Shown: positions 19,111-28,011, counted from the stretch's first letter. The stretch is DNA of 64,000 nt from Ensifer sp. PDNC004 (GCF_016919405.1 NZ_CP070353.1:3980501-4044500); one strand, 5' to 3'. Made by a program: numbers and translations. The notes: generated by a model not told the origin, from the letters alone.

Positions 19111-21363
19111 GTGTCGAGGTTCGGGATAGCACACGCGGCGATTGCCGTGCTTTTCCTGCCGGGCCTGGCAACGGGCGCCGAACTGATTGCCGACGGCCAC
19201 TTTGACAAGGGACAGGATACGTTCTGGGTGAGTGACGGGCTAACGCTTGCGCGCGAGAAGGGCCGGCTGTGCGTCGAGGTTGCGCGGGGTGGCGAAGCCT
19301 GGAGCCAGCTCATCGGCACCAACGGCCTGACGCTCGAGCCCGGTCGCATCTACCGCCTGTCGATGAAGGTGCTCGCTGAGCCTGTGCGCAGCGTCCAGGC
19401 AAGGGTGCAGCGCGCTGCCGATCCCTGGACCACGGTGGGCGAATTCACGATGGAAGGCACGCCGGAGGGCAGCCTTTTTTCGGCGGAGTTCGCAGGCCAA
19501 GAACCGGACGAAGCGCAGCTCGTGTTTCCGCTTGGCGGCGGCGAGGGCGGCCGCGTCTGCCTCGACGACATCTCGCTGGTGGCGACCGGGGCCCGTTCGC
19601 CGGCAGCGCGGAGGGCGGCCGAAGGGCCAGCCATTCGCGTCAACCAGCTCGGTTATCTGACGGATGGTCCGAAGCGGGCGACCTTCGTCGCCGATGCGAA
19701 GCACCCCATCGATTTTCAGCTGCTGGATTCTGCGGACAGGATGGTCGGCAAGGGCAAGACGCAGCCCCATGGCTTCGATCCGACGGCCGGCGTCGAGACG
19801 CAGGTTGCGGACTTCTCGGCGTTCAAGACGCCGGGGGACGGTTATCGTCTCGTGTCCGGCGACTGGGCGAGCGACCGCTTCTCGATCGGCGAGCATCTCT
19901 ATACGCGGCTGCGGGTGGATGCGCTGTCCTGGTTCTACCCGCAAAGAAGCGGGATCGAGATCAAGGGCGCGATCGCCGGCAAGGCCTATGCGCGGCCGGC
20001 CGGTCATGTCGGCGTCGCGCCCAACCAGGGCGACAAGGCGGTTCCGTGTCTTGGCGGCGCGCAGGCCGACGCGCTCTACGGCGGCTGGTCCTGTTCCTAC
20101 CAACTGGACGTTACCGGCGGCTGGTACGACGCCGGCGATCACGGCAAATATGCGGTGACCGGCGCGCTGGCTGCCGCCCAACTGCTTGCCACCTACGAAC
20201 GAGGCCTGACCTTTGCGCCGAAATCGGCGGTGACCCGCGACGGGTTGGCGCGCATTCCGGAAAACGGCAATGGCCTTCCGGACATTCTGGATGAGGCGCG
20301 TTGGGAGCTGGAATTCCTGCTGCGGATGATGGTCCCGGATGGGGAGCCGCTTGCCGGCATGGTGCACCATAAGATCCATGATACGGCCTGGACCGCCGCA
20401 CCAATGCTGCCGGGCGACGACCCGCAGCCGCGCGCGCTTTACCGTCCCTCGACGGCGGCGACGCTCGATGTCGCGGCGGTGGCGGCCCAGGGCGCGCGTC
20501 TCTTTGCCGAGCACAACCCGACATTTGCCGCCCGGCTGCTTTCGGCGGCGCGCAAGGCGTGGGTGGCGGCCAATGCCAATCCCGCACTCCTTGCGCCAAA
20601 GTCCGACGGGTTCGGCGGCGGTGGCGACTACGACGACGACAGCATTTCCGACGAGCTCTTCTGGGCGGCGACCGAACTCTATCTGACGACCGGCAACGGC
20701 GAGTATCTCAAGACCCTGCGGGCCTCGCCGCTCTGGGGGGCGGATGTGCTTTCGCCCGGCGGCGCCTTCAACTGGCGCGATGTTGCCGGCTTCGCGCGGC
20801 TGCAACTCGCCCTTTATGGCAAAGCCTTGCCGGCGGCGGACCGCGAAGCGATCGGGCGTTCGGTGGTGTCGGCGGCGCAGCGCCTCTTGTCCGCGCAGCA
20901 GGCCGAGAGCTTTGGCATTGTCTACCGACCGGAAAACAGGCGTTACGACTGGGGATCGAACCAGCTGATGCTGCAGAACATCGTCGTGCTGTCGGCCGCC
21001 TATGATCTCTCCGGCGACAGGGTCTTTCTCGATGGCGCGCGCGAGGGCATGGACTACATCCTCGGGCGCAACGCGATGGGGCTTTCCTACATAACTGGCT
21101 ATGGCAGCCGCTCGCCGCAGAACCAGCACAGCCGCTGGTATGCCCGTCAACGCGATCCGCAGTTGCCAAATCCGCCCGTCGGCTCGCTTGCCGGCGGCCC
21201 GAACTCGACCTTTGTCGACGACATCGCCAGGGAACGGCTGCGCGGCTGCGCGCCGCAGACCTGTTACGTCGACGATATCGAAGCCTATGGGTCCAACGAA
21301 ATCGCCATCAACTGGAATGCGCCGCTCGTCTACGTTGCGTCGTTCCTGGCCGACGCGCGATAG
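19111..21363 (+). CDS. secreted GH9 endoglucanase with CBM4/9-like domain
   Basis: Predicted to cleave beta-1,4-glucan outside the cytoplasm. From the N-terminus: signal peptide (about 1-23, ending LATGA), a CBM4/9-like beta-sandwich (about 25-160), a CelD-type Ig domain (from AIRVNQLGYLTDGPKRATF) and the GH9 catalytic domain. Catalytic residues are visible: Asp340 and Asp343 in GGWYDAGDHGKY and Glu730 in GSNEIAINWNAPLVY; the usual PHHR motif appears as NQHSRW. GTG 19111 is preferred for the signal peptide; ATG 19054 or 19084 are alternatives. It is followed 12 bp later by a Gfo/Idh gene, suggesting co-transcription. Confidence 0.88.
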   Translation: MSRFGIAHAAIAVLFLPGLATGAELIADGHFDKGQDTFWVSDGLTLAREKGRLCVEVARGGEAWSQLIGTNGLTLEPGRIYRLSMKVLAEPVRSVQARVQRAADPWTTVGEFTMEGTPEGSLFSAEFAGQEPDEAQLVFPLGGGEGGRVCLDDISLVATGARSPAARRAAEGPAIRVNQLGYLTDGPKRATFVADAKHPIDFQLLDSADRMVGKGKTQPHGFDPTAGVETQVADFSAFKTPGDGYRLVSGDWASDRFSIGEHLYTRLRVDALSWFYPQRSGIEIKGAIAGKAYARPAGHVGVAPNQGDKAVPCLGGAQADALYGGWSCSYQLDVTGGWYDAGDHGKYAVTGALAAAQLLATYERGLTFAPKSAVTRDGLARIPENGNGLPDILDEARWELEFLLRMMVPDGEPLAGMVHHKIHDTAWTAAPMLPGDDPQPRALYRPSTAATLDVAAVAAQGARLFAEHNPTFAARLLSAARKAWVAANANPALLAPKSDGFGGGGDYDDDSISDELFWAATELYLTTGNGEYLKTLRASPLWGADVLSPGGAFNWRDVAGFARLQLALYGKALPAADREAIGRSVVSAAQRLLSAQQAESFGIVYRPENRRYDWGSNQLMLQNIVVLSAAYDLSGDRVFLDGAREGMDYILGRNAMGLSYITGYGSRSPQNQHSRWYARQRDPQLPNPPVGSLAGGPNSTFVDDIARERLRGCAPQTCYVDDIEAYGSNEIAINWNAPLVYVASFLADAR

Positions 21364-21375
21364 GAGACTGAAAGC

Positions 21376-22512
21376 GTGACCGGGATTGCCTTTGTCGGAA
21401 CCGGCTTCGTCGCCGACTATTACATGACGACGCTCGCCAACCATCCGGAGCTGCGGCTCGTCGGCGTCTGGGACCGCGATGCCGAGCGTCTCGACGCGTT
21501 TGCGCGCTACTGGAAGGTTTCGCCTCATGACTCGCTCGACGCAGTGCTTTCCGATCCGGCGGTGTCGATCGTCGTCAATCTGACGACGCCGGAGAGCCAC
21601 TATACCGTAAATTGCAGGGCGCTTTTGGCCGGAAAGCACGTCTATTGCGAGAAGCCGCTGGCGATGACCGTGGAGGAGGCGAGCGAACTCGTCGACCTGG
21701 CGAAGGCCAAGGGGTTGCTGCTTGCCGGCGCGCCGGCCAATGGCCTCAGTGACGCGCAGGCGCTCTGCACTCGTCTGCTTGCGGACGGCGCCATCGGCAC
21801 GCCGCGGCTTGTCTATGCCGAGATGGAAGATGGCCCGGTGTTCAAGGCCAACTGGCGCGCCTGGCGCAGCCGTTCTGGCGCGCGCTGGCCGGGCGTCCAT
21901 GAATTCGAGGTCGGCTGCACGCTCGAGCATGCCGGCTATGCGGCAAGCTGGCTGGTCTCGCTGTTCGGCCCAGTCGCCGAAGTCAGCGCGGTCTCGGCGC
22001 TCACCTTTCCGGGCAAGGGGCCGGGAACCGAGACGCTGGCGCTCGGGCCCGATTTTTCCGTGGGTTGCCTGACGTTCCGCTCCGGTGTGACGGCGCGGGT
22101 CACCTGTGGCCTGGCGGCGCCGCGCGACCGCTCGCTGACGATCATCGGTGACAAGGGCATGATCTCCGTTCGCGATCTCTGGGACAATCGCTCGCCAATC
22201 CATCTGGAGACTTTCGGGGCGAAGCGGCCGCTTCTTCATCGCGGGCTCGACTGGCTGGAATGGAAACTTGGCCGCAAGCTTCCGCTTCGGCTCTATCCCG
22301 GAACGAAGATGCGTTATCGGACAGCGCCGGCGGCAAGGGCGCTTCCGGCCTTTCCGTCGCAGATCGATTTCGTGCGCGGCATCGCGGTACAGGCGCAGGC
22401 GATCGAACGCGGCGAGACACCGTTCTTCTCCGGCGCGACGGCACGACATCTGACGGAGGTGGTGTTGGCGCTCAACGGCGGCTGGCGGGACTATCGTCCG
22501 CTCGATCTCTAA
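21376..22512 (+). CDS. Gfo/Idh/MocA-family oxidoreductase
   Basis: A 378-residue NAD(P)-dependent sugar dehydrogenase-type enzyme. The Rossmann motif IAFVGTGFVADYYMTTL is at the N-terminus, the catalytic-lysine motif CEKPLAMTVEEA near residues 92-103, and a C-terminal alpha/beta substrate domain follows. The start is GTG 21376, 12 bp after the GH9 endoglucanase stop, so the pair may act on the same carbohydrate. The substrate is unknown. It is convergent with a second, divergent-sequence Gfo/Idh gene. Confidence 0.85.
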   Translation: MTGIAFVGTGFVADYYMTTLANHPELRLVGVWDRDAERLDAFARYWKVSPHDSLDAVLSDPAVSIVVNLTTPESHYTVNCRALLAGKHVYCEKPLAMTVEEASELVDLAKAKGLLLAGAPANGLSDAQALCTRLLADGAIGTPRLVYAEMEDGPVFKANWRAWRSRSGARWPGVHEFEVGCTLEHAGYAASWLVSLFGPVAEVSAVSALTFPGKGPGTETLALGPDFSVGCLTFRSGVTARVTCGLAAPRDRSLTIIGDKGMISVRDLWDNRSPIHLETFGAKRPLLHRGLDWLEWKLGRKLPLRLYPGTKMRYRTAPAARALPAFPSQIDFVRGIAVQAQAIERGETPFFSGATARHLTEVVLALNGGWRDYRPLDL

Positions 22513-22556
22513 GCGGCGCAGTGTCGGCACTGCTCCTGTTCCGTTTCGGCGCAGGC

Positions 22557-23588
22557 TTATCCGGCGTGAGGCGTCTTTGCGCGGATCGTCTCGATGATTT
22601 CCAGAGCCTTTATGCTGGCCGATAGCGGCATCGACGGATGTTCGCCGCGGCCCTCTAGAATGGCTGCGCTTGCTGCCTCGATTTCGAACTGCAGCCCGCT
22701 CCCCGGGAAGGGATTTTCATGGCGGGTGAGGCCGGGCAGGGGGAGATGCCGGGCCAGCCGGTGGGCTGCTTTTCCGTTGAAAGCCAGCAGCTTGCGCGCC
22801 GGTCCGCCGGTGGAAACGAAGAGGCGGCTTGCCTTCAGGAACGGCGCGTCGATGACCAGCGTGCCGCGCTCGCCCTCGATGACGAAGCGATTGTGGCCGT
22901 TTCGATCGAAGCCGCAGCCGAGCGCAGCGTCAAAGCCGCCATAGGTCAGCTTGATCTTGGCCGAAGTGTCGACGCCGGTCGGCGCGCGCTTCCACGAACC
23001 GTCGACGGACCGGGGCTCTCCGAACAGATTGAGGCAAAGGGCGATCGGATAGATGCCGAGGTCGAGCAGCGACCCGCCGCCGAGCGCCGGATCGAAGAAC
23101 CGGCTGACGGCGTCGAACGGTTTCTCATAGGCGAGTTCCGCCCGGACATGGCGGATCGCGCCGAGCGTTCCGACAGCGAGCAAGTCGCGAACCCGCGATA
23201 TCGCCGGAAGAAAACAGGTCCAGAGCGCCTCCATGGCAAAGGTGCCGCCGGCGGCGGTTGCGAGCGCACGCGCGTCGGCTGACGACGTCGTCAGCGGCTT
23301 TTCGACCAGCACGGCCTTGCCGGCGGCGAGCGCAAGGGTGGCCTGTTGGAGGTGCTCGGCATTGCGTGAGGCGATATAGATCGCGTCGATATCGGGAGCG
23401 GCCGCCAGTGCCTCGATACCCTGATAGCTGCGCAGGCCGCCGAAACGCGCAGCGAAGCTCTCGGCCTTCTGCGCGCTGCGGGATGAGACGGCGACAAGGC
23501 TCGCATGGGGTGCGAAGCGGAAGTCTGCGGCAAAACTGTTTGCGATCGTGCCGGTTCCGGCGATGCCCCAGCGGACCTTGTCACGCAT
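22557..23588 (-). CDS. Gfo/Idh/MocA-family oxidoreductase
   Basis: A 343-residue NAD(P)-dependent oxidoreductase: Rossmann motif WGIAGTGTIANSFAADF, IYIASRNAEHLQQ, the catalytic EKPLTTSSADA, and GGSLLDLGIYPIALCLNLFGEP, which is typical of the dihydrodiol-dehydrogenase/glucose-fructose-type branch. Start is ATG 23588 (MRDKVRWGIAG). It is not a recent duplicate of the neighbour at 21376, since the substrate domains differ throughout. Substrate unknown. Confidence 0.85.
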   Translation of the reverse strand: MRDKVRWGIAGTGTIANSFAADFRFAPHASLVAVSSRSAQKAESFAARFGGLRSYQGIEALAAAPDIDAIYIASRNAEHLQQATLALAAGKAVLVEKPLTTSSADARALATAAGGTFAMEALWTCFLPAISRVRDLLAVGTLGAIRHVRAELAYEKPFDAVSRFFDPALGGGSLLDLGIYPIALCLNLFGEPRSVDGSWKRAPTGVDTSAKIKLTYGGFDAALGCGFDRNGHNRFVIEGERGTLVIDAPFLKASRLFVSTGGPARKLLAFNGKAAHRLARHLPLPGLTRHENPFPGSGLQFEIEAASAAILEGRGEHPSMPLSASIKALEIIETIRAKTPHAG

Positions 23589-23718
23589 ATCCCGATGTCC
23601 GCTTTCCGGCTTTTTCTGTCGCGGCGCATCGTGCCCCGGAAGTCTCAAGGCTCGGTAAATGCCGGCGAGCGCCGGCACCTTTCACGTGCAAATCGGGAAG
23701 ACTATCCGCCAAAGAATA

Positions 23719-23746
23719 AGCCCCGCGCGATTTCTCGTGTGGGGCT
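23719..23746 (-). terminator. nolR terminator hairpin
   Basis: AGCCCCGCGCGA (23719-23730) pairs with TCGTGTGGGGCT (23735-23746) through ten Watson-Crick and two G-U pairs, loop TTTC. It lies 33 bp after the nolR stop on the minus strand; the following T-run is weak (TATTCTT). Confidence 0.6.
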
Positions 23747-23778
23747 GTTCGAACGGGTCCGCAGATGCGGACCGAGTA

Positions 23779-24135
23779 TCAGGCCGATTTGCGGACCGGA
23801 GTCTTTTCTGCAGTGGCGATCTGGTCGTCACCGTAGATTTGATTGAGCGTGCCTAGAATCCGCATGACCGCGTCGGATGAGCTAGAATAGTAAATCGTCT
23901 GCGCATCGCGACGGGTGCTGACGAGATTCTGAGCACGGAGCTTAGAAAGATGCTGGGAGAGAGCCGATTGGCTCAGCCCAACCTTGTTGGCCAATGCGCC
24001 GACCGCCATCTCTTCCTTGACGAGGGAATCGAGGATGAGTAGGCGCTTAGGGTTTGCCATGGCCGAGAGGAAACCGGCTGCTACCTCGGCTTCATCGTGT
24101 TTTTCAGGCGAAAGTGGCTGCATTGCGTGCTCCAT
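23779..24135 (-). CDS. nolR: NolR, ArsR-family nodulation gene repressor
   Basis: A 118-residue winged-helix repressor that in Sinorhizobium binds nod gene promoters and many others as a dimer. The sequence reads as NolR throughout: AGFLSAMANPKRLLILDSLV, EEMAVGALANKVGLSQSALS, QHLSKLRAQNLVSTRRDAQT and IYYSSSSDAVMRIL, ending in VRKSA as I recall for S. meliloti. Start is ATG 24135; the preceding codons still read C-N-F-R, so an upstream ATG that I recall in S. meliloti is absent here. An exact NolR box lies in its own promoter. No nod genes are in the window. Confidence 0.92.
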   Translation of the reverse strand: MEHAMQPLSPEKHDEAEVAAGFLSAMANPKRLLILDSLVKEEMAVGALANKVGLSQSALSQHLSKLRAQNLVSTRRDAQTIYYSSSSDAVMRILGTLNQIYGDDQIATAEKTPVRKSA

Positions 24136-24179
24136 GCGAAAATTACATCACACGTAGTTATGGTTGACGAAGCACGATA

Positions 24180-24195
24180 ATTAGTCGTGATGCAT
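24180..24195. promoter_or_regulatory. NolR box in nolR promoter
   Basis: ATTAG (24180-24184), nine bases, then AT (24194-24195): an exact fit to the NolR consensus (A/T)TTAG-N9-A(T/A). It lies 45 bp upstream of the nolR start codon, consistent with the autoregulation reported for this family. Confidence 0.7.
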
Positions 24196-24242
24196 AAAAG
24201 GGCAACCACCCACTGCAAGAAATGGGGGTACTTCTCCCGCGA

Positions 24243-24986
24243 TTAACCGTTAAGTTCACGCAAAATTGCCCGTAAATTGGAACTTTCTTCGATAGGTGTC
24301 GGGAACTCAAGGCGTTTTAGCTGATCGCCATCTGCAAGATCGAGCCCTGCGGCGTCGATACCCACCACTTTCCAGTTGCCTTCCGGTGCTTTGCAAAGCG
24401 TCACCGCATAGCGCCGAACTGCGTCAGAATGATCCGTATTCATATGATCGATCGCGTTCGCCTCCATCGCGGCGAGCGAAGCGACGGCAGGCGTGTCGAT
24501 GAGCAGGTCCCCGGCGGTCAGAACATAGGCGCGGCCGAAGCCGCCATTGAGGCTGGCACGCAGCGGCGTCAGCCGGAAGAATCCGAAATCGGGAAAATCG
24601 ACGTAAAGCTTCGACTTTGGGTGGCGGCGAACGAATCGCTCGCGGATTCGGACATGCGCCTCGCTGTCGCGCGCCACCTGTTCGGCCGTGCATTGTACGG
24701 TCAGGCGAGGATGGGCGAGCGGATCGCCCTTGCCGGGTTCGCCCGTCAGAAGCGAAGCCCTGGCGTCGGCAAGCAGCGCCTGGGTGTGGGTCGACAGTTT
24801 CGAGATCAGGATGACCGGCACCCCGTCGACATCCATGCCGACGAGCACGCGGCTGACGAAGGGGAAGCCGCTGCTGTCCGGCTCGATTGCCGCAAGCGAT
24901 GCGCTGCGCGCGCCGCGCAGAAGCGTGCGTGCCAGCGTGCGGGCTTCGTCGTCGGTGTCGCGCAAAACGTTCGGCTTGTCGCTCAT
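24243..24986 (-). CDS. HugZ-like haem-utilisation protein
   Basis: A 247-residue cytoplasmic protein with an N-terminal split-barrel flavin-reductase-like domain (EARTLARTLLRGARSASLAAI, LISKLSTHTQALLADARASLL, HPRLTVQC) and a C-terminal DUF2470-type domain (ANAIDHMNTDHSDAVRRYAV), the layout of HugZ/HutZ haem-degrading proteins. It may release iron from haem imported by a ShmR-type system, whose receptor gene is 16 kb away. It sits between nolR and choV; a bidirectional hairpin separates it from choV. Haem binding is inferred from the family. Confidence 0.8.
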   Translation of the reverse strand: MSDKPNVLRDTDDEARTLARTLLRGARSASLAAIEPDSSGFPFVSRVLVGMDVDGVPVILISKLSTHTQALLADARASLLTGEPGKGDPLAHPRLTVQCTAEQVARDSEAHVRIRERFVRRHPKSKLYVDFPDFGFFRLTPLRASLNGGFGRAYVLTAGDLLIDTPAVASLAAMEANAIDHMNTDHSDAVRRYAVTLCKAPEGNWKVVGIDAAGLDLADGDQLKRLEFPTPIEESSNLRAILRELNG

Positions 24987-25028
24987 GGTCTTTCCCTTTT
25001 TCCTGCCATGCGGTCGTCGCCGGGACGA

Positions 25029-25057
25029 AAAAGCCCGGAACGACGCTCCGGGCTTTT
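25029..25057. terminator. bidirectional terminator after choV
   Basis: AAAAGCCCGGA (25029-25039) and TCCGGGCTTTT (25047-25057) form a perfect 11-bp stem with a 7-nt loop and T-tracts in both directions. It lies 23 bp past the choV stop on the minus strand. Confidence 0.85.
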
Positions 25058-25079
25058 ATTGGCTTGTTGAGGGGCGCCG

Positions 25080-26129
25080 TCAACTTTTGTTGCGGTGGCG
25101 CGTCAGCCCATGCACGATATCCTGGGCGTCGATGGTGCCGACCACCGAACCGTTGTCGACGACCCCGATGCTGCCGGGCTGGCGGGACATGGCGTCGAGA
25201 ATGTCGACGAGCGGTGTCGTTGGTTTGGCCGTCGCTGTCACGCCGGCAACCGTCACCCCGCGCTGGACGCCGGTCTGCATCACGTCTTTCGCCGTAAGCA
25301 TGGTGATCGGGTTCATGTGCTGGACGAAATCGGCGACGTACTGGTTCGCCGGGTTCTTGACGATATCCTGCGGCGTCCCGCACTGAATGATGCGCCCGCC
25401 CTCCATGATGGCGATGCGGTTGCCGATGCGAAAGGCCTCGTCGAGATCGTGGCTGACGAAGATGATCGTCTTCTTCAGCCGCCGCTGGAACTCCAGCAAC
25501 TCGTCCTGCAGGCGGGTGCGGATCAGAGGGTCGAGGGCCGAGAACGGCTCGTCCATCAGAAGGATCGGTGCGCCGGTCGCAAAGGCGCGGGCAAGGCCGA
25601 CGCGCTGCTGCATGCCGCCCGAAAGCTCGTTGACCTTGCGGCCTGCCCATTTCGAGAGATTGACGAGTTCGAGCTGCTCGCCGACGCGCGCCTTGCGCTC
25701 GGCATCCGGCATGCCGGCAAGCTCAAGCCCGAAGCCGACATTGTCGGCAACGGTGCGCCAGGGCAGGAGTGCGAACTGCTGAAACACCATCGAGACCGTG
25801 TGCATGCGGAAGTCGCGCAACGACTTCGGGTTGGTTCGATAGGGATTGAGCGGCCCGTTCGCAGTCTTGACCTCGACCTCGCCGCGCACGACCGGCGCGA
25901 GGCCGTTAACGGCGCGAAGCAGCGTCGACTTTCCCGATCCCGAAAGGCCCATCAGCACCAGGATCTCGCCCTCGGTGATTTCGAGCGAGGCGCCGGCGAC
26001 GCCGAGCACGAGGCCGGTCGCAGCCCCGATCTCGTCGCGGGTCTTGCCCTGGTCGACCATCTGCAGCGCGACCTGCGGATTGTTGCCGAAGATGATGTCG
26101 ACATTCTTGAATACAACGGCGTTGGTCAT
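25080..26129 (-). CDS. choV: choline ABC transporter, ATP-binding protein
   Basis: The ATPase of a ProV/OpuA-type importer, 349 residues. Seen: Walker A GLSGSGKST, Q-loop VFQQFALLPWRTV, signature LSGGMQQRVGLARAF, Walker B ILLMDEPFSALD, switch His in VSHDLDEA, and a C-terminal CBS-like region (DVMQTGVQRG to GTIDAQDIVHGL). Its start codon overlaps the choW stop by 4 bp. Together with ChoW and ChoX it imports choline, used in rhizobia for glycine betaine and phosphatidylcholine synthesis. Choline specificity comes from the similarity of the whole cluster to S. meliloti choXWV. Confidence 0.9.
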   Translation of the reverse strand: MTNAVVFKNVDIIFGNNPQVALQMVDQGKTRDEIGAATGLVLGVAGASLEITEGEILVLMGLSGSGKSTLLRAVNGLAPVVRGEVEVKTANGPLNPYRTNPKSLRDFRMHTVSMVFQQFALLPWRTVADNVGFGLELAGMPDAERKARVGEQLELVNLSKWAGRKVNELSGGMQQRVGLARAFATGAPILLMDEPFSALDPLIRTRLQDELLEFQRRLKKTIIFVSHDLDEAFRIGNRIAIMEGGRIIQCGTPQDIVKNPANQYVADFVQHMNPITMLTAKDVMQTGVQRGVTVAGVTATAKPTTPLVDILDAMSRQPGSIGVVDNGSVVGTIDAQDIVHGLTRHRNKS

Positions 26130-26971
26130 GCGCCTTCTCCTTCGTCGGACGAGCGGAAAAGGCGGTCGAGAATGATCGCCAGGATGACGATGCAGAGACC
26201 GGCTTCAAAACCCTTGGCGACGTTGACCGAGTTCAGCGCCCGTAGAACCGGAACGCCGAGGCCGTTGGCGCCGACGAGCGCGGCGATGACCACCATCGAG
26301 AGCGACAGCATGATCGTCTGGGTGAGGCCGGCCATGATCTGCGGCATGGCGAAGGGCAGCTCCACCTTGCGCAGCACCTGTCCCGGCGTCGCACCGAAGG
26401 CCTGGGCGGCTTCGACCAGCGACGGCGGTGTCGAGATGATGCCGAGACGGGTGAGGCGGATCGGCGCAGGGATGGCGAAGATCACCGTTGCGATCAGGCC
26501 CGGGACCATGCCGAGGCCGAAGAGGATCAGCGCCGGGATGAGGTAGACGAAGGTCGGGATCGTCTGCATAAGGTCGAGGATCGGTCGCATGATCGCATAG
26601 ACCCAGGCTCGGCGGGCAGCGGCGATGCCGAGCGGAACGCCGACGGCCATGCTGACGAAGCTGGCGGCGAGCACCAGCGCCAGCGTTTCCGTCGTTTCCT
26701 TCCAGTAGCCCTGGTTGATGATCAGAAGCAGGCCGAGGCCGGTGAAGAGCGTCACGCCGAGCGAGCGGCGGAACCACCAGGCGGCGGCCGTGATCACGGC
26801 GACGACGATCAGCGGGTGAGGGGTCTGGAGGATCCAGAGCAGCACGGCCACGACGCCGGACAGGAAGCGGGCGAGCTGGTCGAAGAACAGCTCGAAATTG
26901 GTCGTCAGCCAGTCGACGAACGCCTTGGCCCAGCCCCCGATAGGGATGCGGTTCTCGGTCAGATATTCCAC
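26126..26971 (-). CDS. choW: choline ABC transporter, permease
   Basis: The membrane subunit, 281 residues, with about six or seven membrane helices and the EAA-type loop EAAQAFGATPGQVLRKVELPFAMP that docks the ATPase. The N-terminal YLTENRIPIGGWAKAFVDWL is typical of ProW/ChoW permeases. It overlaps choV by 4 bp but is separated from choX by 83 bp containing a strong hairpin with a U-tract, so ChoW and ChoV are probably made in smaller amounts than ChoX. Confidence 0.9.
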   Translation of the reverse strand: MEYLTENRIPIGGWAKAFVDWLTTNFELFFDQLARFLSGVVAVLLWILQTPHPLIVVAVITAAAWWFRRSLGVTLFTGLGLLLIINQGYWKETTETLALVLAASFVSMAVGVPLGIAAARRAWVYAIMRPILDLMQTIPTFVYLIPALILFGLGMVPGLIATVIFAIPAPIRLTRLGIISTPPSLVEAAQAFGATPGQVLRKVELPFAMPQIMAGLTQTIMLSLSMVVIAALVGANGLGVPVLRALNSVNVAKGFEAGLCIVILAIILDRLFRSSDEGEGA

Positions 26972-27019
26972 GAAGGTAGATCCGTCTCGTCAGGTCAAAA
27001 AGGAGCGCATGACGCGGTG

Positions 27020-27046
27020 AAAAAAGGCGGGGATTTCCCCCGCCTT
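27020..27046 (-). terminator. intercistronic terminator between choX and choW
   Basis: On the minus strand AAGGCGGGG (27046-27038 side) pairs with CCCCGCCTT over a perfect 9-bp stem with a 5-nt loop, followed directly by TTTTTT. It lies between choX and choW and should end most choX transcripts. Confidence 0.8.
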
Positions 27047-27054
27047 GATGCCGA

Positions 27055-28011
27055 TCAGAGGCCGAGTGCGGCCTTGACTGCGGCCAGGCCGTCGCCGCCA
27101 TCCTTGGCGGTCACGCCGGCGAGCCACGGATCGACGACGGTCGGGTTGGCCTTCAGCCATTCCTCGGCTGCCTTGTCCGGCTCCTGGCCGTCGTTCAGGA
27201 TCTTGCCCATGATCTCGTTTTCCATCTGGAGCGAGAACTTGAGGTTCGTCAAAAGCTTGCCGACGTTCGGGCACTCGGTGGTGTAGCCGGCGCGCACGTT
27301 GGTGAACACTTCCGCACCGCCGAAGTTGGCGCCGAAGATGTCGTCGCCGCCCGAGAGATAGGTCAGCTTGAAGTTGGCGTTCATCGGGTGCGGTTCCCAG
27401 CCGAGGAAGACGATCGGCGCACCGTCCTTTTCGGCGCGGGCGACCTGCGCCAGCATGCCCTGTTCGGAGGATTCGACCACTTCGAAGCCCTTGAGGCCGA
27501 AGGTGTCCTTGTCGACCATGTCGATGATCAGGCGGTTGCCGTCATTGCCGGGCTCGATGCCGTAGATCTTGTTTTCCAGCGCGACCTTCTTGGTGGCGAT
27601 ATCCTTGAAGTCCTTGATGCCAAGCTCCGCGCCCTTGGCGTTGGTCGCGAGCGTATACTTGGCGCCGACCAGGTTCGGCCCGAAGGATTCGACCGACTTA
27701 TCGTCGAGATAGGGGCGCACGTCGTTTTCCTGGGTCGGCATCCAGTTGCCGAGGAAGACGTCGATGTCCTTGTTCTTAAGCGAGGTGTAGGTGACCGGAA
27801 CCGAGAGAACCTTGATGTCCGTCTGGTAGCCGAGGCCCTTGAGAACGGTGGAAACAGTGGCTGTGGTCGCGGTGATATCCGTCCATCCGACGTCGGAGAA
27901 ACGGACGGTGCCACAGCTTTCCGGCTCGGCAGCTGCAGCCTGCTGAGCGGTGATGGCCACGACCGAAACGGCGCCTGCCAGCATCAGTTTGAGAGAGAGT
28001 CGTTTTTTCAT
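27055..28011 (-). CDS. choX: choline-binding periplasmic protein
   Basis: A 318-residue exported substrate-binding protein of the OpuAC/ProX type. The signal peptide spans about residues 1-27 (ending QQAAA-AEPES). The mature part shows VRFSDVGWTDITATTATV, LGNWMPTQENDVRPYL, GIEPGNDGNRLI and GWEPHPMNANF, which contain the aromatic residues and Asp/Asn expected to box the choline ammonium group in S. meliloti ChoX. It is first in the choXWV unit. Induction by choline is known in S. meliloti; no regulator gene is adjacent here. Confidence 0.92.
   Translation of the reverse strand: MKKRLSLKLMLAGAVSVVAITAQQAAAAEPESCGTVRFSDVGWTDITATTATVSTVLKGLGYQTDIKVLSVPVTYTSLKNKDIDVFLGNWMPTQENDVRPYLDDKSVESFGPNLVGAKYTLATNAKGAELGIKDFKDIATKKVALENKIYGIEPGNDGNRLIIDMVDKDTFGLKGFEVVESSEQGMLAQVARAEKDGAPIVFLGWEPHPMNANFKLTYLSGGDDIFGANFGGAEVFTNVRAGYTTECPNVGKLLTNLKFSLQMENEIMGKILNDGQEPDKAAEEWLKANPTVVDPWLAGVTAKDGGDGLAAVKAALGL

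Noticed and set aside
19240..22530. A 1096-codon open frame on the minus strand
   Set aside because: It is antisense to the GH9 and Gfo/Idh genes, has no recognisable domain, is rich in Arg/Ala/Gly as expected for GC-rich shadow frames, and the plus-strand genes have intact catalytic motifs.
22557..23588. The two adjacent Gfo/Idh genes as a recent tandem duplication
   Set aside because: They are on opposite strands and differ throughout the substrate domains; only family motifs are shared.
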